Source: Methylobacter sp.
GTDB taxonomy: Bacteria; Pseudomonadota; Gammaproteobacteria; Methylococcales; Methylomonadaceae
Reading direction: 5' to 3'
Assembly (NCBI GenBank): GCA_024636505.1
Contig: JAGXGY010000022.1
Span: 16,229 to 80,228 of the forward strand
DNA: 64,000 nucleotides
In this document: positions 1 through 10,772 of the stretch, one piece after another
Layout of the letters: each line of letters starts with the position of its first letter
Position numbering within the stretch: position 1 is the stretch's first letter
The notes under the pieces: generated by a model
Database searches by the model: none
Seen by the model: the letters and a program-made list of their open reading frames with translations, nothing else
Told to the model about the DNA's origin: nothing
Program-made: the position numbers and the translations under genes

Positions 1-2063
1 TACTGGGTATGGCTCACCGAGGCCGGTTAAACGTACTGGTCAACATTTTGGGAAAAAGCCCCGCCAGTCTGTTTAACGAATTTGCCGGTACCTCGCCGCT
101 TTCGCCAGGCGTCAGTACCGGCGACGTCAAATATCATATGGGCTTTTCGTCCGACATCAGTACGCCCGGCGGTCCGGTGCATTTGACGCTGGCTTTCAAC
201 CCGTCGCATCTGGAAATCATCAACCCAGTGGTCGAAGGCTCAGTTAAGGCCCGTCAGGACAGAACAGAAAAAAACGGCAAAAATACGGTCATTCCCATTT
301 TAATCCACGGAGACGCGGCTTTTTCCGGGCAAGGCATCATCATGGAAACCTTGAATATGTCGCAAACCCGTGCTTTCTCTACCGGCGGCACCATACATAT
401 TGTAATTAACAATCAAATCGGCTTTACCACCAGCAACCCCAAAGACGCACGCTCCACACTGTATTGCACCGATGTCGCCAGCATGATCCAGGCACCTGTT
501 TTCCATGTTAACGGTGATGATCCCGAGGCCGTCGTATTTGTCACCAAACTGGCCATGGACTACCGAATGACCTTTAATAAAGATGTGGTGATCGACCTTA
601 TTTGCTATCGCCGACTGGGGCATAACGAAGCCGACGAGCCATCGACCACCCAGCCCTTGATGTACAAAAAAATCCGTAAACTCAAGTCGACCAGAAAGCT
701 TTACGCCGAAAAGCTCATCAACGCCGGACTTATTACTGCTGAACAAGCCACAGAGTTGGAACAACATTATCAAAAACTGCTCGAAGCCGGTGAAGTCGTT
801 TCCAGACCTATTCTGGATAACGGTCCTTACCTATACACCAATCAATGGAATAAATTCCTGAGCAGCGATTGGAAGTCAACCTGCAATACCGCAGTTTCCA
901 TGGATCATCTGCGCTTTTGTAACGATAGAATGCAGCGACTGCCAACCGGTTTTGAATTACATGCCCGAGTCGCTAAAGTGATGGATAACCGTCGTAAAAT
1001 GGCGGCGGGAGCCATGCCGCTGGACTGGGGCTTTGCTGAAAACATGGCCTATGCAACACTGCTGCTGAACAAATATAACGTGCGCTTAACCGGCCAGGAT
1101 GTCAGTCGCGGCACCTTTGTGCATCGCCATGCTGTGCTGCATAATCAAATCAATAATAAAACCTATACACCGATCAAACATTTAGACAAAGATCAGGGTA
1201 AAGCGCAGATTTTCGACTCCCTGCTTTCCGAAGCTGGCGTGTTAGGTTTTGAATACGGTTACAGCACCACCATGCCCAATACTCTGGTTATCTGGGAAGC
1301 GCAATTCGGCGACTTTGCCAACGGCGCACAAGTCGTCATCGATCAATTTATCAGCTCCGGCGAAACCAAATGGGGACGTTTGTGCCATTTAGTCATGCTG
1401 CTTCCGCACGGCTTTGAAGGCCAGGGACCTGAACATTCCTCAGCTCGACTGGAGCGCTATCTGCAACTGTGTGCCGAGCATAACATCCAGGTTTGCAGTC
1501 CGACGACGCCTGCGCAAATATTTCACTTATTGCGTCGTCAGATGCTGCGACCCTACCGTAAGCCGTTGATAGTAATGAGCCCTAAAAGCCTGCTGCGCCA
1601 TAAACTCGCAATTTCCACGCTGGAAGATTTAACCGGCGGTCAGTTTCAGCCACTGATCGGCGAGCAGGACGACATCCCCCCCAAAAAAGTGACCCGACTG
1701 GTCATGTGTTCCGGAAAAGTCTATTACGATTTAATCGAAACCAGGCGTCAGGACGATCTCAAGCACGTCGCCATTGCCCGCATAGAGCAACTCTACCCTT
1801 TCCCCGACGAATTGTTTAGAGCGGAAGTCGGCAAATACCCGCAACTTAAAGAATTTATCTGGTGTCAGGAAGAACCTCAAAATCAAGGTGCATGGTATCA
1901 ATCCAGACACCACTTTACCGACAACTTAGACCTAAAAATCAGCATGACTTATGCCGGCAGAGAGGCCTCGGCAGCACCTGCGGTCGGTAATTTTCGCGTC
2001 CATATAGAGCAACAAAAAGCCGTCGTTCACTCGGCTCTTTACGGCAAACCTTCAGGAAAATAA
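1..2063 (+). CDS. sucA: 2-oxoglutarate dehydrogenase E1 component, 5'-truncated
   Basis: Thiamine-diphosphate-dependent E1 of the 2-oxoglutarate dehydrogenase complex, which decarboxylates 2-oxoglutarate and passes the succinyl group to lipoyl-E2 in the TCA cycle. The reading frame is open from base 3 and starts in the middle of the conserved [12 protein letters not shown] block, so roughly the first quarter of a normal ~930-residue E1 lies off the window; the ATG at position 9 is internal and not the real start. Typical E1o blocks are present: [23 protein letters not shown] and the [17 protein letters not shown] segment. The C-terminus is complete. sucB begins 2 bp after the stop, so the genes are co-transcribed and probably translationally coupled. 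Identification is very secure. Confidence 0.96.
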   Translation, partial: LGMAHRGRLNVLVNILGKSPASLFNEFAGTSPLSPGVSTGDVKYHMGFSSDISTPGGPVHLTLAFNPSHLEIINPVVEGSVKARQDRTEKNGKNTVIPILIHGDAAFSGQGIIMETLNMSQTRAFSTGGTIHIVINNQIGFTTSNPKDARSTLYCTDVASMIQAPVFHVNGDDPEAVVFVTKLAMDYRMTFNKDVVIDLICYRRLGHNEADEPSTTQPLMYKKIRKLKSTRKLYAEKLINAGLITAEQATELEQHYQKLLEAGEVVSRPILDNGPYLYTNQWNKFLSSDWKSTCNTAVSMDHLRFCNDRMQRLPTGFELHARVAKVMDNRRKMAAGAMPLDWGFAENMAYATLLLNKYNVRLTGQDVSRGTFVHRHAVLHNQINNKTYTPIKHLDKDQGKAQIFDSLLSEAGVLGFEYGYSTTMPNTLVIWEAQFGDFANGAQVVIDQFISSGETKWGRLCHLVMLLPHGFEGQGPEHSSARLERYLQLCAEHNIQVCSPTTPAQIFHLLRRQMLRPYRKPLIVMSPKSLLRHKLAISTLEDLTGGQFQPLIGEQDDIPPKKVTRLVMCSGKVYYDLIETRRQDDLKHVAIARIEQLYPFPDELFRAEVGKYPQLKEFIWCQEEPQNQGAWYQSRHHFTDNLDLKISMTYAGREASAAPAVGNFRVHIEQQKAVVHSALYGKPSGK

Positions 2064-2065
2064 CA

Positions 2066-3319
<1,254 letters not shown>

Positions 3320-3323
3320 AGCC

Positions 3324-4754
3324 ATGTCAAAAAAACACATGCAAATATCGTTTGACGTCATCGTCATCGGCGCAGGACCCGCCGGTTATTCCAGCGCAAT
3401 CAGATGCGCCCAACTAGGCTTAAAAACAGCCTGTATTGATAATTGGTCCGATGACAAAGGTCGGAGTAGCCCCGGAGGAACTTACCTTAACGCCGGCTGT
3501 GTTGCCTCTCTGGCGTTGCTGGAATCAGCGAAAATTTATCACGCACTAAACCACAACCTAAAAGCGCACGGCATTTTGACAGAAGCGGTTTCTATCGATA
3601 TTGCGCTGATGATGCAGCGAAAAAACAACATTGTCGGCGTACTCAGTCGGCAAATTGCCGATTCGTTTGCTAAGCATAATATTGACTTCATTCAGGCAGA
3701 AGCTAAGCTTCTTAACGGACAACAGATAGCAATCACACCGACTAATCAATCAACTGCCTCAATCCTTGAAGCCAAACATATTATTTTGGCTACCGGCTCC
3801 TCGCCAATTGATTTGCACGGTGCGCCAATTGATAATGAATTTATTATCGATTCCACGATGGCCTTAAATCTCGACGCCGTACCCAAGCGCTTAGCCATTA
3901 TCGGTGCCGGTGTTATCGGTCTTGAATTAGCAGGAATCTGGAACAGACTCGGTTCGGAAACCATTCTTCTGGAAGCGCAGGAGTCATTTTTAAGCCTGAC
4001 AGACCAGCAAATTTCACTGGAAGCCTATCGTATTTACACCGAACAGGGCTTGGATCTGCGTTTGGGCGCCCGGGTTATTTCCGCCAAAAAAGCCAATAAA
4101 AAAGTTACCGTCGAATATCAGGACAGTGACGGCACCCATACGCTCCACGTTGACAAACTGATTGTTGCATCCGGCCGCAGACCCAACACCGAAAATCTGG
4201 CCGCAGACGAAGCTGATTTACTGCTTGATGAAAACGGCTATGTTCATGTCGATGAAAACTGCCGCACCAACCTGCCCGGCGTTTACGCCATCGGCGACCT
4301 GACCCTGCTCGGCCCGATGATTGCCCATAAAGGCATGGAAGAAGGCCTATTTGTTGCCGAACAAATCGCCGGTATTCGTAACCCTATCAACTACGATCTC
4401 CTGCCCAGCGTCGTTTTTACCGACCCTGAAATTGCCTGGGTAGGCCAGACTGAGCAAGGTTTAAGGGCGATGGGCGAACCCATTAAAATCGGCACATTTT
4501 CGCTAAATGCCACGGCCCGCGCTCACGCCATTAGCCAAACCGAGGGCATGGTTAAGATCATCACTCACGCCGATACCGATGTCATACTCGGGGTTCATAT
4601 TATCGGTACACAGGCCTCAGAAATGATTGCCGAAGCCGTGCTGGCCATGGAGTTTTCCGCCAGCAGCGAAGACCTGGCCAGAACCATACACGCCCACCCT
4701 ACCCTGGCAAAAGCCCTGCATGGCGCTGCGGTTGCGCTTAAAAACCATAAGTAA
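3324..4754 (+). CDS. lpd: Dihydrolipoamide dehydrogenase (E3)-like flavoprotein lacking catalytic residues
   Basis: Member of the pyridine nucleotide-disulfide oxidoreductase family, 476 residues, with the normal fold: N-terminal FAD motif VIGAGPAGYSSA (13-24), a second dinucleotide motif IIGAGVIGLELAG near residue 190, the FAD-contact AIGDLT segment, and the C-terminal interface domain. A normal E3 has a redox-active Cys-x4-Cys in GGxCLNxGCIPSK and a His-Glu dyad in HPTLxE. Here the first Cys is Tyr54 (codon TAC, 3483-3485), the second is kept (Cys59), IPSK is replaced by VASL, and the dyad Glu is Lys463 (HAHPTLAK, codon 4710-4712). It follows sucB by 4 bp, so its place in the operon is that of E3, but it should not catalyse dihydrolipoamide oxidation in the usual way. 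Either the gene is decaying, has a new role, or E3 is supplied from another locus. The frame is intact. Confidence 0.85.
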   Translation: MSKKHMQISFDVIVIGAGPAGYSSAIRCAQLGLKTACIDNWSDDKGRSSPGGTYLNAGCVASLALLESAKIYHALNHNLKAHGILTEAVSIDIALMMQRKNNIVGVLSRQIADSFAKHNIDFIQAEAKLLNGQQIAITPTNQSTASILEAKHIILATGSSPIDLHGAPIDNEFIIDSTMALNLDAVPKRLAIIGAGVIGLELAGIWNRLGSETILLEAQESFLSLTDQQISLEAYRIYTEQGLDLRLGARVISAKKANKKVTVEYQDSDGTHTLHVDKLIVASGRRPNTENLAADEADLLLDENGYVHVDENCRTNLPGVYAIGDLTLLGPMIAHKGMEEGLFVAEQIAGIRNPINYDLLPSVVFTDPEIAWVGQTEQGLRAMGEPIKIGTFSLNATARAHAISQTEGMVKIITHADTDVILGVHIIGTQASEMIAEAVLAMEFSASSEDLARTIHAHPTLAKALHGAAVALKNHK

Positions 4755-4789
4755 CATTTTATTACGATTCTTGATGCCCTGTTCGATCC

Positions 4790-4975
4790 TTACAAAATCA
4801 ACCACTTGAAGCCGCCATAAAAAGCTGCTTCAGGCATATCCCGGCCAAGGTTCTGCATCTGACGGTTATCGGTCAGGTTTTCGCCGCGCACGTATAAATT
4901 TAGTGCTGCGCTGACCGGATAACTAAAACATATAGGGAATGTTTTCAGCCCTGCCGGACAATGCTTCCAAATCAA
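4790..4975 (-). pseudogene. Remnant of a TonB-dependent receptor (C-terminal tail)
   Basis: A short minus-strand frame whose last ~43 residues read like the end of a TonB-dependent outer-membrane receptor: LNLYVRGENLTDNRQMQ, the usual penultimate strand with the R-x-E-N-L-T-D motif, then AAFYGGFKW as the final beta-strand. The preceding residues do not look like a receptor and there is no plug domain or barrel upstream; the NtrC-type regulator ends at 4972 instead. I read it as a truncated relic lying between the convergent lpd-like gene and the regulator gene. It may be the scar of a deletion that brought the regulator here. Confidence 0.55.
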
Positions 4976-6363
4976 TCCGCTATTTTCAAATGATATTTCC
5001 GCACCCGATAGCGTAATGTTTCACGGGTGGCTCCAAGGTCTCTGGCTGCGGCGGTCAGGTTGTTATCCGCCCGCTCCAGGGCGGTTTTGATAATAAAGCA
5101 ATCCATATCGTCCAGCGCCATAGTGCCATCCAAGGGCAACCAAATCCCCTGTTCGGTTTGCACTGCCGAAGCGGAAGGCTGTCCGGGCAATTGCAGCCAT
5201 TGTCCGGGGAAAGTCGGCCCATCGGAGAATAATACACAGCGTTCGATCACGTTACGCAACTCCCTGACATTGCCCGGCCAGTAATGCGCTTTCAGTTTAT
5301 CCCACACCGCATCGGGTATGTCTTTAACCTGTCGTCCAGATTTTGCGTTATATTCGGCGACAAATAGCGGCACCAGTTCATCCAGATCTTCTAGCGCTTC
5401 GCGTAGCGGCGGCAAGATCAGCTTGAACACGCTTAAACGGTGGTATAAATCGGCACGAAAGCTGCCGTTCTCAGCCATTTTCTCCAGATTACGGTTACTC
5501 GCGGCAACAATCTGCACATCGACCTGGATTTCTTTTTCGCCGCCCAAGCGCCGGACTTTGTGATCTTCAATCACTTTAAGCAATTTGGCCTGCAAATCCA
5601 GCGGCATTTCGCCGATTTCGTCCATGAATAAGGTGCCGCCATCGGCCTGTTCGAGCAAACCGCGATGCCGTCCTGCGGCCCCGGTAAATGCGCCGGGTTC
5701 ATGACCGAATAATTCCGATTCCAGCAATTCTCTAGGTAACGCTGCACAGTTCACTTCAATCATCGGTTGCTGGGCACGGGCACTGCCGTAGTGCAAGATG
5801 CGCGCCGCCAAGCCTTTGCCGGTGCCGCTCTCGCCGCCGATAATCAGGGCGCTGAACGGTACTTGCGTCAGTCTTACCAGCAGCTGTCGTATGCCCTGTG
5901 CCTGTTGACTATGGCCAACGTAAGCCTCCGGCGAATAACGCCGATGACCTTGCTTGGTTTGATCGACAACCCGTCGCTGAATAGACGCACTACGCGCGGC
6001 GCTGGCGACGATCAAATCAAGGCGATCCAAATCGCAGGGTTTTTCTAAAAAATCATAAGCGCCCAGCCGTAATGCTCTAACCGAATCCGGGACATTGCCG
6101 TAGCCGGTTAAGAATAACCATTCGGTGTCGTTCGCATAGCCCACCTCTTTTTTAATCTTTTCCATGAAATCCAGCCCGTTACCATCCGGCAAATTCATAT
6201 CGGAAAGAATCAGTAACGGCTCTAGTTTTTTATGCCGCAATAATTCCCCGGCCTCGGCCAAATTGGTAGCGATCACCACCTCCCAACCGGACTGCCGATA
6301 ATGACGGGATAACTCGGAACCTAACAGTTTCTCGTCTTCAATGATGAGCAGGGTTTCTATCAT
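4972..6363 (-). CDS. Sigma-54-dependent response regulator, NtrC family
   Basis: Two-component response regulator that activates sigma-54 promoters. Domains in order: receiver domain (1-120) with phosphoacceptor Asp55 in [14 protein letters not shown]+ sigma-54 interaction domain with Walker A GESGTGKG (177-184) and the sigma-54 contact loop GAFTGA (224-229); C-terminal Fis-type helix-turn-helix ([19 protein letters not shown]). Its start overlaps the 3' end of the histidine kinase gene by 4 bp, so the two are cognate and translationally coupled. Both lie downstream of the DUF2490 gene and the Ehr-like complex genes on the same strand, suggesting that they control that cluster; I did not find a -24/-12 promoter by eye. 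Target genes are inferred only from position. Confidence 0.9.
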   Translation of the reverse strand: MIETLLIIEDEKLLGSELSRHYRQSGWEVVIATNLAEAGELLRHKKLEPLLILSDMNLPDGNGLDFMEKIKKEVGYANDTEWLFLTGYGNVPDSVRALRLGAYDFLEKPCDLDRLDLIVASAARSASIQRRVVDQTKQGHRRYSPEAYVGHSQQAQGIRQLLVRLTQVPFSALIIGGESGTGKGLAARILHYGSARAQQPMIEVNCAALPRELLESELFGHEPGAFTGAAGRHRGLLEQADGGTLFMDEIGEMPLDLQAKLLKVIEDHKVRRLGGEKEIQVDVQIVAASNRNLEKMAENGSFRADLYHRLSVFKLILPPLREALEDLDELVPLFVAEYNAKSGRQVKDIPDAVWDKLKAHYWPGNVRELRNVIERCVLFSDGPTFPGQWLQLPGQPSASAVQTEQGIWLPLDGTMALDDMDCFIIKTALERADNNLTAAARDLGATRETLRYRVRKYHLKIAD

Positions 6364-7811
6364 GATTTATCTCTGTCTATGCATTTATTGGGCAACAATA
6401 TGGATACGCATGCCCCATGATTCGGTTGATTACTTAGGCTGATGGTACCGCCCACATCTTTGACAAAGCGTTGCACCATAGCTAATCCCAAACCGGTGCC
6501 GCGCTGACGGCTAGTGCGAAAAGGCCTGATACCATGCTTCAGCATATCCTGAGAAAAACCGATACCGTCATCCTGTACGTCGATGCGTAATCCCTGCGGG
6601 TTGGTACGCGCTTTGATTTGAATAGTCCCTGGGTTGCCTTCCAGCGCATCGGCTGCATTCAGTATCAGGTTCAACAAAGCTTGCCGTATCCCGCTCTCAG
6701 GCAAATGCACCGGCAAGGCGCAGGGGGCCTCTATTTCCAGGCAGATGGATTCGGCAATCTGATAACGGGTCAACGCCACCAAATCCCGAATTAGCGTCCT
6801 TACATCAAAAGCGGTGGCCTCTTCCGGCGAATGACGACTCTGATCGAGCATATCGTTCAGCAGTCTCGCCATCCGCTTGAGTTCGGCATTAATCAAATCC
6901 AGTCTTTCCAATTGGTCTTTGTCATCAATTTCGCGGCGTAAATTGCTAAACGCCATTTGAATCCCAGCCAGCGGATTACGTATTTCATGCGCTAATTCGG
7001 CGGCGACCTCGCCTATTGCCGCCAACCGGTCGGCTCTCGCTAAACTGTATTGCTGTTCAAGCAAAGCTTGCGTGGCCAATCTGACTTCGTGTTGCAGCGA
7101 TTGGGCATGTAAGCGGTTGACCTCTTCCAATTCCGCGAGATACTTAACCATGTCGTTATAGCTGATAAATACCGGCAATAGCAGCGGATCGAGATGGTCG
7201 GTAGTGATCGGGGTAAAATTTTCTTCAGTCAACCGTTGCAGCAACTCTCTCAAATCATTAAGCGGCTGCAGAATTCTGTAGCGCAAAAATAATACTGCCA
7301 CAAACAAAATCGCCGTGAATATGGCCAGAGCCATATACAATTCGGTTTGGGTATCCAGGCTGATATTTTCCAGCAATTCTTCACGTTGTAACGCTTCGCT
7401 ATCCAATGTTTCGCTCATCAGTTTAAGCGCCGCTAACAGCTGATTGTGTTGCTCTTCTTTGTCTAGTATCGTCAAATCAGCCAGCATAGTTCTGACCGTT
7501 TCCAGACTTGATCGGGTCTCCGCCGACAAATAACGCTTATCCATCATCAAAACGTCCATTTTGTCCAGGGTGTTGGTGAGTACCTCGGGATGCGAATCCG
7601 ACACCGTTTCGGTTAAATATTCAATCAACGATTGCTGTAATCCCACCGATACATTTTGAATACGGTGCGAATAATTAACATAAGAAAAAACTGTTTCAAA
7701 GTGATGTACATTCCGCCAAATCATGCCGCCGAGTATGGCAAGAGCCATCAGCAATAAACCTAAAAAGGCCAAGCCACGCAACTGGACGGGACGGTAAAAA
7801 ATCGGTTTCAT
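6360..7811 (-). CDS. Membrane sensor histidine kinase
   Basis: Sensor kinase partner of the sigma-54 regulator that overlaps it. The 483-residue product has two membrane segments (about 13-31 and 158-177) enclosing a ~125-residue helical periplasmic sensor region, a short HAMP-like linker, a HisKA domain with phosphoacceptor His275 in ELAHEIRNPLAG, and a C-terminal HATPase domain with N box (LNLILNAADALEG), DDGIGF and GTGLGLAMVQRF motifs. The sensor region resembles four-helix-bundle input domains, but its ligand cannot be read from the sequence. The gene starts about 130 bp downstream of the DUF2490 gene. General identity is certain; the signal sensed is unknown. Confidence 0.9.
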   Translation of the reverse strand: MKPIFYRPVQLRGLAFLGLLLMALAILGGMIWRNVHHFETVFSYVNYSHRIQNVSVGLQQSLIEYLTETVSDSHPEVLTNTLDKMDVLMMDKRYLSAETRSSLETVRTMLADLTILDKEEQHNQLLAALKLMSETLDSEALQREELLENISLDTQTELYMALAIFTAILFVAVLFLRYRILQPLNDLRELLQRLTEENFTPITTDHLDPLLLPVFISYNDMVKYLAELEEVNRLHAQSLQHEVRLATQALLEQQYSLARADRLAAIGEVAAELAHEIRNPLAGIQMAFSNLRREIDDKDQLERLDLINAELKRMARLLNDMLDQSRHSPEEATAFDVRTLIRDLVALTRYQIAESICLEIEAPCALPVHLPESGIRQALLNLILNAADALEGNPGTIQIKARTNPQGLRIDVQDDGIGFSQDMLKHGIRPFRTSRQRGTGLGLAMVQRFVKDVGGTISLSNQPNHGACVSILLPNKCIDRDKS

Positions 7812-7939
7812 TGAGCTCTCTTTGGAACGACTTAAACTTTTTAATTATCGCATCATCTTTCAATATACGTTCTATCTTGTTAACCAAATCGAGAATCAAC
7901 AAACCCATAGATTAACTATCAATAAGTTACAGGATGGCA

Positions 7940-8650
7940 TTAAAAGTTGAAAAATAACGACCCTATAACCAAGTGATTCATGGTGTTATTGGTGTGGGTG
8001 GCATCATCCAGATATTGGTTGAGATAACCCGCTTCAGCCCGGAAGCTTTTGTTAAAGGTCCAGCCCAGGCCCGCAAACGCACGATTCTGATCGAAACCGG
8101 CCTGTCCGCCGAACTTGGTTGAATTGATCCGGATGAAAAATTCGTCCCAGGTAATCAGGCTTAAACGCGGCTCGAACTCCAGAGGATGCATGAACCGCAA
8201 CATCTGGCGAGGTCTAAAACGAACATCATCGCCTTGTAGGAAGTTGCTTTCGAATAGAGTTCTAAAACTGAAAGTCCCTATATCAGTGGGCAAAATATAA
8301 CGAAACGCCGGCCAGACATCTTGCTGAGAAATAGTGTTCTTGCCGACATTTTGGGTAGGCACCCACGTGTAGCCAGCCCAGATAGTTGCCCGGTCGCTGA
8401 GCGAATAGCCTACCGCCGCGCGTACCACGCCTTGGTTCCAATGATTCCAGTCGTCATCGAAGCGGGATTGGCCTTCCAACCAGATACGCCCTTTTTCCAG
8501 TTTAGGGTCGATGACTTTCAAACTGCCCTCGCCTACGATTTGCAGCCAGCTACCGGCATCCTGAAGCAAGTCGTCTGCCATAGAAACCCCGCTGATAAAA
8601 CCTAGACACACTGCGGTAATACCCCATAACTTCATTTTTTTCTTGATCAT
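7940..8650 (-). CDS. DUF2490 family predicted outer-membrane beta-barrel protein
   Basis: The 236-residue product begins with a signal peptide (KLWGITAVCLGFISGVSMA, cleavage before DDLLQ) and continues as a series of alternating aromatic/hydrophobic strands ending in SLFFNF, a C-terminal Phe as in outer-membrane barrels. It matches the general form of DUF2490 proteins (for example the pattern WLEGQSRFDDD...NQGVVRAAVGYSL). Its start codon lies 5 bp after the stop of the hyfI-like gene, so it is probably part of the same transcript as the membrane complex. Function is unknown; a porin-like role connected with the substrate of the complex is conceivable but only inferred from position. Confidence 0.7.
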   Translation of the reverse strand: MIKKKMKLWGITAVCLGFISGVSMADDLLQDAGSWLQIVGEGSLKVIDPKLEKGRIWLEGQSRFDDDWNHWNQGVVRAAVGYSLSDRATIWAGYTWVPTQNVGKNTISQQDVWPAFRYILPTDIGTFSFRTLFESNFLQGDDVRFRPRQMLRFMHPLEFEPRLSLITWDEFFIRINSTKFGGQAGFDQNRAFAGLGWTFNKSFRAEAGYLNQYLDDATHTNNTMNHLVIGSLFFNF

Positions 8651-8654
8651 ATGC

Positions 8655-9188
8655 TCACTTCTCTATATTCATTAAACCCAACAAGCCCTGCATCAATACC
8701 AACGGCGTGGGCGGACAACCGGAAATCACCGCATCAACCGGAATGACATTAGATACTGCACCGCAACTGGCATAAGACACGCCGAACTCGCCGCCGCAAG
8801 CCGAACAATCGCCGACGGCAACCACCCATTTCGGATTCGGCGTCGCTTCATAAGTACGAAGCAACGCTGTTTGCATGTGCCTCGACACGGGCCCGGTGAC
8901 CAACAGCACATCGGCGTGCCTTGGCGATGCCACAAAATGGACGCCGAAACGCTCAATATCGTAAAAAGGGTTATTCAAAGCATGAATTTCCAGTTCGCAG
9001 CCGTTACAGGACCCGGCATCGACGGCACGTATTGCCAAGCTTCCGGAAAACTGCCGGTCGATGTGCTGTTTTATTTGGATGCCCAATGGCTCCAGCTCGT
9101 CCTCGTTCCCATGCTCTGCGTGGGAACGTAGGCTAAATCGTTCGGTGACGACACCCGTAGTCAGTATTTTTTTAAAGATTCTCAGCAT
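8655..9188 (-). CDS. Hydrogenase-4/NuoB-like small subunit (Ehr complex)
   Basis: Homologue of HyfI/HycG/NuoB, the small subunit that carries the proximal [4Fe-4S] cluster (N2 in complex I) at the end of the electron path. All four cluster cysteines can be seen: the pair in DAGSCNGCELE, one in VGDCSACGGEF and one in ISGCPPTP. The 177-residue length is a little long because residues ~22-36 (RSHAEHGNEDELEP) are encoded by a REP-like palindrome at 9104-9128 that has been read through in frame. The start is 9 bp after the large subunit gene and the stop 4 bp before the DUF2490 gene. The intact cysteines indicate that the subunit is still redox active although the large subunit has no nickel site. 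Confidence 0.88.
   Translation of the reverse strand: MLRIFKKILTTGVVTERFSLRSHAEHGNEDELEPLGIQIKQHIDRQFSGSLAIRAVDAGSCNGCELEIHALNNPFYDIERFGVHFVASPRHADVLLVTGPVSRHMQTALLRTYEATPNPKWVVAVGDCSACGGEFGVSYASCGAVSNVIPVDAVISGCPPTPLVLMQGLLGLMNIEK
9104..9128. repeat. REP-like palindrome inside the hyfI-like coding sequence
   Basis: CGTTCCCATGC-tct-GCGTGGGAACG forms an 11-bp stem (one G-T wobble) with a 3-base loop. It lies within codons ~24-32 of the small-subunit gene and is read through in frame. Confidence 0.75.
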
Positions 9189-9197
9189 GGTCCCTTC

Positions 9198-10772
9198 CTA
9201 TAAATCATTGCCTGAATATGAACCATTCAGAGATTTGTTGCACACAGGAAAATCCGGCACGATATTATTCAGTACCAGTTTTTCCAACGCAGGCCAATTT
9301 ATTTGGCTGGGATCGCGCGGATAAAAACGGGCGATTTTATTATCGGCATCGAAACGGATATAGCTGATGATTTCACCGCGCCAGCCTTCGACTATACCCA
9401 GCCCTTCATTACCTATCGGCGGTGTTTTCCACTCAGTGCGAATATCGCCGACTTCGAGTTGACCGATGAACTCTTCTATCAGGCGTAAAGCCGTTCTAAT
9501 TTCCTTGTACCTAACCCACACTCTGGAAGCAATATCGCCTTGATTTTCCAGTGCAACCTTAACCGTTACCCGATCATAAGGGGCATAAGGCGCATCACGG
9601 CGCACATCCTTATCTTGTCCGCTGGCACGTCCGACATAACCCAGGGTTCCAAAAGCGGAAGCTATCTCTTCAGATAAATGACCGGCCGTATACAAACGGT
9701 CTTCCAGTGATGAATTAAGATCCAGTGCAAGTATGACGTCCGCCAGTTCCACCCTTAATTCGAGTATATCTTTCTTAATCAGAGCGCAGGATTCCTCCGA
9801 TAGATCGCAGGCAACGCCGCCGGGAACAATTTGATCCATTAGCAGACGATGACCGAACACCTTTGCATTCGTGCGCAACCAGAGTTCGCGCATCCGGGTA
9901 AACTGTATTTGCGCGAACACAAAAGCGACATCGTTACAGATCCCGCCTATATCGCCCATGTGATTGGCAATACGTTCCCGTTCTGCCAGAATGCCGCGTA
10001 TCAAAGCAGCGCGAGGCGGTATTTCAACATCCGCCGCTTGTTCCATAGCCATGCAGGCTGCCCAGCCGTGCCCAACTGTGGTATCGCCGGAAATGCGTCC
10101 TGCCAATCTCGCTAAAGATTCGGGAGTTCTGCCTTCGGCAATTTTCTCTATACCTTTATGTACGTAGCCCAAACGTTCCTCCAGATTTAAGATAAGTTCG
10201 CCGACGGCCTGAAACCTGAAATGTCCCGGTTCAATAATACCGGCATGCACCGGCCCTACCGGAATTTCATAGGTACCTTGCCCATGCGATTTAATGAACG
10301 GATAATCCCTATCGGGCGGTGTGATACCGACCGGCGTACCCTGAACGGGAAAATCTTTGCGTAGCGGATAGCTGTTTTCAATCCAGGCTTGATGCCTGGT
10401 CCAACGCCTGTTATCGGGATGCCCGATAAACTTGATTCCGAACATATCCTGAGTATGACGTTCACTACGATTGGCAGCAGGATAAACCGTAGCCTGGCTT
10501 GGCAACGCTGGATTTGAAGCTTCGACAATCGTGCGCAACAGAATAGACTTCCCTTCTTTTTCAAAACAGGCATTGACCAAAAACCGACTCTGAACTTGTT
10601 CCGCCCATCCGGCAGCCCAACGCAAGTTTTGCTGCACAGCCAATTCTGCAAAGCGTTGCCATGCGTCACTTTCGATTTGCCATAGCGTAATGGAAGCTAT
10701 ATCGATTTCTGAGACCCTAATATCGGCATTTAATCGACTTAAAAAATCCGCGGTCCAGTTTGAAGAATTCAT
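9198..10772 (-). CDS. HyfG/NuoCD-like fused large subunit without NiFe ligands
   Basis: Fused NuoC-like (first ~140 residues, with SERHTQDMFGIKF) and NuoD/hydrogenase-large-subunit-like protein. I choose the ATG at 10772 (524 residues), which overlaps the stop of the hyfF-like gene by ATGA; a longer frame to 10886 exists but would run deep into that gene. In group 4 [NiFe] hydrogenases the L1 motif RxCGxCxxxH binds the metal; here the equivalent reads RISGDTTVGH (codons near 10070-10097) with no cysteine. The C-terminal L2 motif is reduced to PDFPVCNKS with a single Cys. It therefore cannot hold a NiFe centre and is closer to energy-converting hydrogenase-related (Ehr) proteins or complex I. 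Electron donor and acceptor are unknown. Confidence 0.85.
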   Translation of the reverse strand: MNSSNWTADFLSRLNADIRVSEIDIASITLWQIESDAWQRFAELAVQQNLRWAAGWAEQVQSRFLVNACFEKEGKSILLRTIVEASNPALPSQATVYPAANRSERHTQDMFGIKFIGHPDNRRWTRHQAWIENSYPLRKDFPVQGTPVGITPPDRDYPFIKSHGQGTYEIPVGPVHAGIIEPGHFRFQAVGELILNLEERLGYVHKGIEKIAEGRTPESLARLAGRISGDTTVGHGWAACMAMEQAADVEIPPRAALIRGILAERERIANHMGDIGGICNDVAFVFAQIQFTRMRELWLRTNAKVFGHRLLMDQIVPGGVACDLSEESCALIKKDILELRVELADVILALDLNSSLEDRLYTAGHLSEEIASAFGTLGYVGRASGQDKDVRRDAPYAPYDRVTVKVALENQGDIASRVWVRYKEIRTALRLIEEFIGQLEVGDIRTEWKTPPIGNEGLGIVEGWRGEIISYIRFDADNKIARFYPRDPSQINWPALEKLVLNNIVPDFPVCNKSLNGSYSGNDL

